NCBI GenBank assembly: GCA_023230825.1
Contig: JALNWO010000037.1
Coordinates: forward strand, 1 to 12,286
DNA: 12,286 nucleotides
Source: Acholeplasmataceae bacterium
GTDB lineage: Bacteria > Bacillota_I > Bacilli_A > Acholeplasmatales > Acholeplasmataceae
Direction: 5' to 3'
A model generated the notes under the pieces. The model was not told the origin of the DNA. It saw only the letters and a list, made by a program, of their open reading frames with translations, and searched no databases. This document shows positions 6,894 to 12,286 of the stretch, in pieces. Made by a program: the position numbers and the translations under genes. The first letter of the stretch is position 1. Each line of letters opens with the position of its first letter.

Positions 6894-7901
6894 ATGATAA
6901 AAATTGCTGTTGATGGAATGGGTGGCGATTACGCTCCAGAACCCATCGTTAAAGGAACATTATTAGCATTAAAAAAATATGAAAATATCGCTATTACCAT
7001 CTTTGGTGACAAAGATAAAATGGCTCCCTTTCTAGAAGAGCATCCGCGTTTAACTGTCGTTCACACGCCTTTTTATCTTGAAATGGGAGAAGAAGATCCC
7101 ATTAAACAATATCGCACCAACAAAGAGTTTTCAATGTTTAAAGCTTTACAAGCTCTTAAAGACAAAGAGGTCGATGCTGTTGTTAGCGCCGGACCAACAC
7201 AAGCACTCGTTGTTGGAGGTCATTTTATTGTTAGAAGGATGAAACAAATTAGAAAAATTGCGATTGCCCCAATGATACCTTCATATGATGGTCGGGGTCG
7301 TTATTTACTTGATTCAGGGGCGCACGTTGATGTGAAGGCTGAGCATATGCGTGATTTAGCAATTTATGCAACCATTGTTTGTGAACAAGTTTTAAAAAGA
7401 GAAAAACCAACAACAGCCCTAATTAATATCGGTTCTGAGCCAAGCAAAGGTCGTGAATTAGATATTGAGGCATACCATCTTCTCAGTAATGATCCTAACA
7501 TTAATTTTTATGGTAATTTAGAACCAAAAGAAGTTTTTACAACAGAAGCTGACATTTTACTTTCAGACGGTTTCACTGGTAATATCGTAATGAAAACCAT
7601 GGAAGGAACTGCAGTTGGACTTGGTAAAGTTTTAAAACGGGAAATTAAATCTTCCTTTCGAAGTAAGATTGGTGCTTTATTTATGCGTAAAGCCTTGAAC
7701 AATTTTAAAAGATCATTAGATGCCTCGGAAATAGGTGGTGCCTTATTAATGGGATTAGACGGTATTGTCATCAAAGCCCAAGGTGCATCCAAAGAACATG
7801 CTTTTTTCAATGGTATTCGGCAAGCAAAAGAAATGGTTGAAGCTGACGTAATTAATAAAGTAGCCGCAGTTTTAAATCAAAAAGATGAGGAAAATTCATG
7901 A
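6894..7901 (+). CDS. plsX: Phosphate acyltransferase PlsX
   Basis: PlsX makes acyl-phosphate from acyl-ACP, the donor for PlsY in bacterial phosphatidic acid synthesis; it is a peripheral membrane enzyme. The 335 residues match the family length. The N-terminal DGMGGDYAP (7-15) is diagnostic. Further family blocks are LLDSGAHVD (138-146), SDGFTGNIVMKT (224-235) and GGALLMGLDGIVIKAQG (281-297). The usual SAGNTGA block reads SAGPTQALVVGG (98-109), a divergence from the common form. The ATG at 6894 has AAGGGA (6883-6888) at 5 nt. The gene follows recG and overlaps rnc by 4 nt. The fapR, fabD, fabG and acpP genes that flank plsX in Bacillus are absent, so fatty acid supply is encoded elsewhere or depends on uptake. 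Confidence 0.95.
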   Translation: MIKIAVDGMGGDYAPEPIVKGTLLALKKYENIAITIFGDKDKMAPFLEEHPRLTVVHTPFYLEMGEEDPIKQYRTNKEFSMFKALQALKDKEVDAVVSAGPTQALVVGGHFIVRRMKQIRKIAIAPMIPSYDGRGRYLLDSGAHVDVKAEHMRDLAIYATIVCEQVLKREKPTTALINIGSEPSKGRELDIEAYHLLSNDPNINFYGNLEPKEVFTTEADILLSDGFTGNIVMKTMEGTAVGLGKVLKREIKSSFRSKIGALFMRKALNNFKRSLDASEIGGALLMGLDGIVIKAQGASKEHAFFNGIRQAKEMVEADVINKVAAVLNQKDEENS

Positions 7902-8572
7902 AAGATTTACTTAAAAAGTTAAATCTTTTATATAAAGATGAATCGTTATATATCCAAGCTTTAACCCATGCCTCCTATGCGCATGAAAATAACCTTGATA
8001 ACAATCAAAAATTAGAGTTTTTAGGAGACGCAGTCATTGAACTATTAACGAGCGATTATCTTTATCAAAAAGATTTAGCTGATGAAGGAGAACTTACTAA
8101 ACGCCGGGCACAAGCTGTTCGCGAAGAAGCCTTGGTGATTTATGCTGAGAAAATAGATTTAAAAACTCATTTGCTATTAGGAAGAGGCGAACAAATTAGA
8201 GGCGCTAATGAAGCGATGATTGCTGATGCTTTTGAAGCTTTATTTGGTGCAGTTTATATGGATTTAGGCTACGAAGAAGTTAAACACTTATTTAAAAAAA
8301 TTGTGGTCCCCTATTTAAATTTAGTTTGGGGAATAAAAGATTACAAATCAACACTACAAGAATACATTCAAAGCGGAGACAAACGCAATATTAGCTATCA
8401 CATTACCAAAGAAACCGGTCCTTCTCATGATAAAAAGTTTGTTGCCGAAGTCCGCTTAGACGGCAATATTATTTTAGGCACAGGATCGGGTAAAACTAAA
8501 AAAGAAGCAGAACAAAATGCTGCAAACGAAGCATTAAAGAAAGGGAACTATGATTTTAAAACGATTATTTGA
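7898..8572 (+). CDS. rnc: Ribonuclease III
   Basis: RNase III cuts double-stranded RNA in rRNA precursors and in mRNAs. The 224-residue protein has the normal two-domain layout. The nuclease domain (about 1-145) carries the signature LEFLGDAVIE (39-48) and DAFEALFGAVY (110-120); the catalytic acids are E40, D44, D110 and E113. The double-stranded RNA-binding domain (about 149-216) begins DYKSTLQEYIQ and ends with GSGKTKKEAEQNAA (196-209), the conserved RNA-contact helix. The ATG shares ATGA with the plsX stop and follows GAGGA (7887-7891). In Bacillus rnc is followed by smc and ftsY; here it runs straight into dnaD with a 23-nt overlap. Confidence 0.96.
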   Translation: MKDLLKKLNLLYKDESLYIQALTHASYAHENNLDNNQKLEFLGDAVIELLTSDYLYQKDLADEGELTKRRAQAVREEALVIYAEKIDLKTHLLLGRGEQIRGANEAMIADAFEALFGAVYMDLGYEEVKHLFKKIVVPYLNLVWGIKDYKSTLQEYIQSGDKRNISYHITKETGPSHDKKFVAEVRLDGNIILGTGSGKTKKEAEQNAANEALKKGNYDFKTII

Positions 8573-9164
8573 AGAAGATTTAATTATTATTGAAAAACTA
8601 TTACACAAATTTTATCGTAAGCTGTCTTTAAATCTTAAAGAAGTTGCTGTTCTCATTGTCCTTTTTTCGATTTATCAGAAAAGAAAGACTTTTTCTGTTT
8701 TAGCTTTAGCACGTCGAGTTGATTTATCTTCTAATGAAATTGGTGAAATTGTAGAATCGCTTTTAAATAAAGGCTTATTAACGTTATCACTAGATCAAAA
8801 AGATGGTCGAGAAAGAGAAATTTTTGATTTGACACCAACATTTGTTCAAATTGAAGAACTTATTATTGCTGAAAACAAAGAAAAACAAAAATTACAAATC
8901 CAAACGGAAATTAGCCAAATTATCCAAACATTTGAACAACATTTAGGAAGACCTTTAAAATCTTTTGAATTAGATAATATTCGTCAGTGGTTTCATGATC
9001 AAAACTATTCTTATGACCAAATTGTTCAAGCGATTAATCAAAGTGAGCAAAGAGTGAGTATTAAATATGTTGAAAAAATTTTATCACAAGAACCCATCAC
9101 ACCTTTAGAAATTCCCGATGAGGTCGACAAGGTCTTAGATGAAATTTACAAAGGAATAAAATGA
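8550..9164 (+). CDS. dnaD: DnaD-type replication initiation protein
   Basis: DnaD acts in Firmicutes chromosome replication initiation and restart, helping to load the helicase with DnaB/DnaI after DnaA or PriA. This 204-residue protein has the expected two parts. The N-terminal winged-helix domain (about 1-105) includes SVLALARRVDLSSNEIGEIVE. The C-terminal DDBH2 domain (about 120-180) includes the family block FEQHLGRPLKSFELDNIRQW (128-147) and YVEKIL (173-178). The Trp expected a few residues after YxxxI in this domain is missing here. A charged linker separates the domains. The next gene is nth, and dnaD-nth is the conserved Bacillus gene pair, which supports the name. The ATG at 8550 lies inside rnc with AAAGGGA just upstream. 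Confidence 0.85.
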   Translation: MILKRLFEEDLIIIEKLLHKFYRKLSLNLKEVAVLIVLFSIYQKRKTFSVLALARRVDLSSNEIGEIVESLLNKGLLTLSLDQKDGREREIFDLTPTFVQIEELIIAENKEKQKLQIQTEISQIIQTFEQHLGRPLKSFELDNIRQWFHDQNYSYDQIVQAINQSEQRVSIKYVEKILSQEPITPLEIPDEVDKVLDEIYKGIK

Positions 9165-9811
9165 AACATTTACCATTTATTTTAAAAACATTAGACGAAA
9201 TGTATCCTAACGCCACTGTTGAGCTAGATCATAGAAACAATTTTGAACTACTAATCTCCGTTGTTTTAAGTGCGCAAACAACTGATATTGCAGTTAATAA
9301 AATTACGCCAGCCTTGTTTAATAAGTATCCAACCCCAGAATTGCTAGCCAAAGCAAAAGAAGAAGACGTTATTACTTATATTCGTACAATAGGCTTATTT
9401 CGTAATAAAGCGAAAAACATTATTGCCTTATCGAAGCAATTAATCGATAAACATCATGGACAAGTTCCTTCAACAAGAGAAGATTTAGAAGCTTTACCAG
9501 GTGTTGGTCGTAAAACGGCGAATGTCGTTCTTAGTAATGCCTTTGGTATCCCAGCTTTAGCAGTTGACACACATGTGGCCCGCGTATCAGTTCGATTGGG
9601 ATTTGCTAAACCTGGAGATTCTGTTTTAACAATTGAAAAAAAACTAATGGAACAAATTCCAGAAGAATATTGGCAAAAAGTACATCACCAATTTATTCAT
9701 TTTGGACGCTACCATTGCTTAGCTAGAAACCCTAAATGTTATAGTTGTCCATTTTATGATATTTGCACATTTGAGAAGAAATCCCTGTTTCGTAACAAAG
9801 TGAACGATTAA
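9161..9811 (+). CDS. nth: Endonuclease III, DNA glycosylase/AP lyase
   Basis: Nth removes oxidised pyrimidines and cleaves abasic sites in base excision repair. The 216-residue protein has the helix-hairpin-helix LPGVGRKTA (112-120) with catalytic K118, and catalytic D136 in VDTHVAR. The C-terminal [4Fe-4S] cluster loop is complete: C186, C193, C196 and C202 with the classical C-x6-C-x2-C-x5-C spacing. The presence of the cluster implies working iron-sulfur assembly in this organism. The ATG shares ATGA with the dnaD stop and follows AAGGA (9151-9155). It closes the plsX-rnc-dnaD-nth unit; its stop codon lies in the loop of a strong terminator hairpin. Confidence 0.97.
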   Translation: MKHLPFILKTLDEMYPNATVELDHRNNFELLISVVLSAQTTDIAVNKITPALFNKYPTPELLAKAKEEDVITYIRTIGLFRNKAKNIIALSKQLIDKHHGQVPSTREDLEALPGVGRKTANVVLSNAFGIPALAVDTHVARVSVRLGFAKPGDSVLTIEKKLMEQIPEEYWQKVHHQFIHFGRYHCLARNPKCYSCPFYDICTFEKKSLFRNKVND

Positions 9812-9825
9812 GTTCACTTTTTTTT
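9797..9825 (+). terminator. Intrinsic terminator after nth
   Basis: A perfect 9-bp stem, AAAGTGAAC (9797-9805) with GTTCACTTT (9812-9820), has a 6-nt loop that contains the nth TAA stop, and is followed by more T residues to 9825. The A-rich 5' side means it could also act weakly on the opposite strand. Confidence 0.92.
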
Positions 9826-9832
9826 CTACATT

Positions 9833-9859
9833 TTAACAGATTATTTTTAAACTTATGAT
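9833..9859 (+). promoter_or_regulatory. Possible promoter for the HTH regulator gene
   Basis: The -10 candidate TATGAT (9854-9859) lies 15 nt after TTAACA (9833-9838), a slightly short spacer. TTTTAA at 9831 would give 17 nt but is a weaker match. Its position just after a terminator and before a monocistronic gene supports some promoter here. Confidence 0.45.
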
Positions 9860-9879
9860 ACGATTACATTAAAAAATGC

Positions 9880-9885
9880 AAGGAG
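9880..9885 (+). promoter_or_regulatory. Shine-Dalgarno site that decides the HTH regulator start
   Basis: AAGGAG lies 11 nt upstream of an in-frame GTG (9897) and downstream of the in-frame ATG at 9876, which excludes that ATG as the start. The spacing is at the long end of normal. Confidence 0.65.
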
Positions 9886-9896
9886 AACTTTTTTTC

Positions 9897-11141
9897 GTGT
9901 ATATTAATTTAATCGAACTAAAAACCCTTATTAAAAGACGACAGATGATGATGACACATGTCGAACTACCTTTTGGCTCCGCTATTAAGTATCGGAGGAG
10001 AGAGTTGCAAATGACTCTTGAGGAAGCAAGCGAAAACATTTGTAGTTTATCTTATTTATCGAAAGTTGAGAACAACTTGATTAAGCCTAATCCTGAATTC
10101 TCAGATAAATTAAGAGAGCGTTTAGATTTATCATCAGATTATGATTATTTAGCAGAATCTGATGCAGTGTTCCAAAAAGATTTAGAAAAAATTGTGGTCG
10201 CCTTATTAGAAAAAAACCCTCTTGAGAAAGAAATTTTAGGACGGTATTTATTAAATGATTATCAATCATTTATTGTCAATTACGCCCAATCTGTCATGAA
10301 AAATGACTATAAAACAATGGGAAAATATTATTATCATTTGTTAGACTGTCTTTCTTCTTTACCTACTGAGTCATATACTGTAACTTTGTTAATAACCATT
10401 CAGGCATTATTTCAACTTGCTCGTTATACGGATGCTTTGGATTTAATCGAGCCTCTAATCGAACAAGAGTTTGCTAGTACAAGATCCCAAATTTTGATTC
10501 GGCATTGGCGTTTAGTCTTAGCTTTTAAGTTAAGACAACATGACTATATTCATCTTTTTTTTGATAAAACCCAAAGTAAATTACTGCAATGTCGCGCCTT
10601 CGCTTCAATAAGAGAAAACTTAACAGAAGACATTATTTACAAGATTCACAGTATGAACCACAAGCAACTTAAAGATCAACTGCAAAGTATTGATATGCTA
10701 CCCGAAGAAAGAAAATTATATATCACAGCCCTCTTTTATTACGTGAACAATCAATTAGAAGAAGCAAAAGTATACAGCCAACGTTGTTTTAAAACGAGCA
10801 TAGATTGTTTAATTCTACATCTAATGATTTTGAGTAAATTAGATGATGTAAAATCAATTCTTAAAATCATTAAAGATCAACATGAATTTGTTTGTCCGAC
10901 TTTTGATAAACTAAAAAGACATTTTAAGTTTAAGTATAGCAACGATAAAGAACAAATGTTATCCTATTTTAAAAGAGATGTTGTCAACATCAACCGCTTG
11001 ACAGAAGACTTAGAGATTCTCCAATTTTTCATGTCAGAAGCAGATCAAATTCTTACAAAACATCACATGTACAAAGATGTTGTTTACATGTATCGAAACT
11101 ATTCAATTAAAATAAATCAAATGATGTATTCGAAAGCATAA
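9897..11141 (+). CDS. XRE-type HTH regulator with long TPR-like helical C-terminal domain
   Basis: I do not recognise a named gene. From the GTG at 9897 the protein has 414 residues. An XRE/Cro-type helix-turn-helix spans about 26-78, with RRRELQMTLEEAS and SYLSKVENNLIKP as the typical helix 1-2 and recognition/turn blocks. The remaining 330 or so residues look almost wholly helical with paired-helix repeats, for example YTVTLLITIQALFQLARY and ITALFYYVNNQLEEAKVYSQ, as in TPR-type sensor domains. HTH plus a TPR-like domain at this length is the layout of RRNPP regulators such as NprR, PlcR, Rgg and AimR, which bind small peptides; a peptide ligand here is inference only. A tail of about 25 residues before the HTH is unusual. 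GTG 9897 is chosen because AAGGAG (9880-9885) lies upstream with 11 nt spacing. The ATG at 9876 has no site, and ATGs at 9945-9951 have none either. It is monocistronic and precedes an ABC exporter. Confidence 0.75.
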   Translation: MYINLIELKTLIKRRQMMMTHVELPFGSAIKYRRRELQMTLEEASENICSLSYLSKVENNLIKPNPEFSDKLRERLDLSSDYDYLAESDAVFQKDLEKIVVALLEKNPLEKEILGRYLLNDYQSFIVNYAQSVMKNDYKTMGKYYYHLLDCLSSLPTESYTVTLLITIQALFQLARYTDALDLIEPLIEQEFASTRSQILIRHWRLVLAFKLRQHDYIHLFFDKTQSKLLQCRAFASIRENLTEDIIYKIHSMNHKQLKDQLQSIDMLPEERKLYITALFYYVNNQLEEAKVYSQRCFKTSIDCLILHLMILSKLDDVKSILKIIKDQHEFVCPTFDKLKRHFKFKYSNDKEQMLSYFKRDVVNINRLTEDLEILQFFMSEADQILTKHHMYKDVVYMYRNYSIKINQMMYSKA

Positions 11142-11167
11142 AACAGATTAACTAATCTGTTTTTTTT
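11140..11167 (+). terminator. Intrinsic terminator after the HTH regulator
   Basis: AAAACAGAT (11140-11148) pairs with ATCTGTTTT (11155-11163) around a 6-nt loop and is followed by T residues to 11167. The left arm starts within the TAA stop codon. The near-symmetry continues into the loop. Confidence 0.85.
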
Positions 11168-11188
11168 CGCTTAACCGTGCAAATAGTA

Positions 11189-11217
11189 TTGACTAAATAT
11201 ATAGGTTAATATATACT
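11189..11217 (+). promoter_or_regulatory. Sigma-A promoter for the ABC exporter gene
   Basis: TTGACT (11189-11194) and TATACT (11212-11217) are each one base from consensus and are separated by exactly 17 nt. The predicted start is near 11224, giving a leader of about 20 nt that carries a perfect AGGAGGTG. Confidence 0.85.
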
Positions 11218-11231
11218 AATATAGGTTGATA
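11192..11231 (+). repeat. Imperfect direct repeat across the exporter promoter, likely operator
   Basis: ACTAA-ATA-TATAGGTTAATA (11192-11211) is repeated as ACTAA-TATAGGTTGATA (11215-11231), with a 3-nt deletion and one substitution. The 12-nt cores begin at 11200 and 11220, exactly 20 nt apart, about two helical turns. The first copy overlaps the -35 and the second overlaps the -10 and start site. Between them TTAATATATACTAA (11206-11219) is symmetric at 12 of 14 bases and contains the -10. A repressor bound here would block transcription; which protein binds is unknown. Confidence 0.6.
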
Positions 11232-11242
11232 GGAGGTGTGAA

Positions 11243-12286
11243 ATGCGAACAGTCAAATTATTTCGAATTGCCAAAGGATTTTACTTTGTTTTTTTTATCA
11301 CCGCGTTATTAACGATTATTCATCAATTCACTTACTCCAATGTCCCTTTATTTACTCAATACTTAATTAAAACATTGCTAGCACAACCAGGTGTTGCAGA
11401 TACGAGTGTGAATGTCGGTGAAGTCAATTTACCGATTTTTATTATTCGGTTTCTAACCGTTGACCAAGAGGTTCTAAACATTGTTTTAAGAATTGTTATA
11501 TCCTTGTTGTTGCTCCAACTTTTTCGCTTTACATTGCGATTTTTTGAATTATGGCTCAAAGGCTACTTACTCGAAGGAACAGCTGAAAATTTAAGAAAGA
11601 AAATGTTTAGTCATATCCAAGATCTAAACTTTGAATTTCATAATAACGCTGATACCGGCGACTTAATTCAAAGGTCGACTACAGACATAGAAACGACGAC
11701 ATTCTTTTTAAGCACATCGCTTTTAGATTTTATTTATTTAATCGCAACCTTATTTTTTGGTGCGTATCAACTATATTTTATTAGTCCAACAATGGTGTGG
11801 TTATCATTGTCATTGACACCTCTCATCGCTGCCTCATCAATTATCTATTTTTTAAAGATTGATAAATTATTTAAAAATATTGAAGAAGCCGAATCGGCAA
11901 TGATGACTGTTGTTCAAGAAAACCTTTCGGGTTCAAGAGTTGTTCGCGCCTTTGGTAACGAACCCTTTGAAATTGAAAAAATGAATGTTAAAAATGAAAC
12001 CTATCGCGATGCACTTATTAAAGCAAACAAAATTTCGGCTGTTTATTGGGGTTCCATGGATTTTGTTGCTTTTATGCAATACTTGCTCGTTATTGGTATT
12101 GGTATTTTTAATGTGCGGAACCAAACGATGGATGCAGCTGGTGTCATAGCGTCATTGGCATTAGTTGGAATGTTAATTTGGCCTCTTAGAATGTTAGGAA
12201 GAATTATTAATTCTTATGGAAAAGCTTTGGTTGCATCTGATCGAATTTATGAAATTTTAGAAAAACCAAGTGAATATGAAATTGAT
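11243..12286 (+). CDS. ABC exporter, N-terminal transmembrane part (cut by window end)
   Basis: The frame is open from ATG 11243 to the last base, giving 348 codons, so the 3' half is outside the window. The ATG follows a perfect AGGAGGTG (11231-11238). The visible part is a type IV (exporter) transmembrane domain. Hydrophobic segments lie at about 12-28, 78-100, 158-178, 182-204, 272-290 and 300-316. The cytoplasmic coupling regions are FEFHNNADTGDLIQRS (130-145) and VQENLSGSRVVRAFGNE (224-240), both typical of multidrug/lipid half-transporters such as BmrC/BmrD, LmrC/LmrD and YheH/YheI. ASDRIYEILEKPSE (331-344) is the linker that precedes the nucleotide-binding domain, which must follow. 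The loop between helices 1 and 2 (about 45-75) is longer than in many relatives. A partner half-transporter probably follows. The substrate cannot be told from this part. Confidence 0.92.
   Translation, partial: MRTVKLFRIAKGFYFVFFITALLTIIHQFTYSNVPLFTQYLIKTLLAQPGVADTSVNVGEVNLPIFIIRFLTVDQEVLNIVLRIVISLLLLQLFRFTLRFFELWLKGYLLEGTAENLRKKMFSHIQDLNFEFHNNADTGDLIQRSTTDIETTTFFLSTSLLDFIYLIATLFFGAYQLYFISPTMVWLSLSLTPLIAASSIIYFLKIDKLFKNIEEAESAMMTVVQENLSGSRVVRAFGNEPFEIEKMNVKNETYRDALIKANKISAVYWGSMDFVAFMQYLLVIGIGIFNVRNQTMDAAGVIASLALVGMLIWPLRMLGRIINSYGKALVASDRIYEILEKPSEYEID

Noticed and set aside
7995..8010. Possible loss of an active-site Glu in RNase III (Q37 where E. coli has E38)
   Set aside because: The four metal-binding acids E40, D44, D110 and E113 are present, and Gln at that position occurs in working RNase III proteins to my knowledge.
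9876..9896. ATG at 9876 as the HTH regulator start
   Set aside because: There is no ribosome binding site before it, and the only good one (AAGGAG at 9880-9885) lies after it and serves the GTG at 9897.
11142..11242. Small pheromone or leader peptide gene between the regulator and the exporter
   Set aside because: The gap is filled by the terminator, promoter and repeat; no start codon with a ribosome binding site and a plausible short frame was seen apart from the exporter start itself.

Overview
The window is an AT-rich stretch of a low-GC Gram-positive-type (Firmicutes/Bacillota or free-living Mollicutes-like) chromosome. All supported genes lie on the + strand. TGA, TAA and TAG all occur as stop codons, so the code is standard and this is not a mycoplasma that reads TGA as Trp. 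plsX directly followed by rnc, with no fapR/fabD/fabG/acpP between them, together with dnaD-nth, fits the Erysipelotrichia/Haloplasma/Izemoplasma/Acholeplasma side of Firmicutes. That placement is an inference from gene order and protein character, not from a marker phylogeny.

Region 1 (1-4850) is an aromatic amino acid operon: the 3' end of tyrA, then aroB, aroA, a stand-alone AroQ-type chorismate mutase, aroE and aroC. Every junction overlaps (26, 4, 14, 7 and 8 nt), so no base between tyrA and aroC is intergenic. Together these genes cover DAHP to 3-dehydroquinate, dehydroshikimate to shikimate, shikimate-3-phosphate to EPSP to chorismate, and chorismate to prephenate to 4-hydroxyphenylpyruvate. 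DAHP synthase, dehydroquinase (aroD/aroQ-II), shikimate kinase and prephenate dehydratase are not in the window. A hairpin terminator built over the aroC stop codon ends the operon.

Region 2 (4851-9825) is a housekeeping block: recG, plsX, rnc, dnaD, nth. recG has a clear sigma-A promoter whose -35 lies inside the preceding terminator T-tract. plsX has an extended -10 promoter that overlaps the recG stop codon. plsX-rnc-dnaD-nth are joined by overlaps (4, 23 and 4 nt) and end in a strong hairpin terminator that has the nth stop codon in its loop. The block joins phospholipid initiation, RNA processing, replication initiation and base excision repair.

Region 3 (9826-12286) is more accessory in character. 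It holds a single-gene unit for an XRE-type HTH regulator with a long all-helical, TPR-like C-terminal part. Its general form is that of the RRNPP peptide-sensing family, and it has its own terminator. It is followed by the first 348 codons of an ABC exporter transmembrane domain, cut by the window edge. The exporter has a very good sigma-A promoter, and an extended direct repeat covers its -35 and -10, which looks like an operator. The regulator, exporter and repeat are the part of the window most likely to hold undescribed biology. No CRISPR array, insertion sequence, tRNA or rRNA was seen, and no stretch longer than 300 bases lacks a gene.
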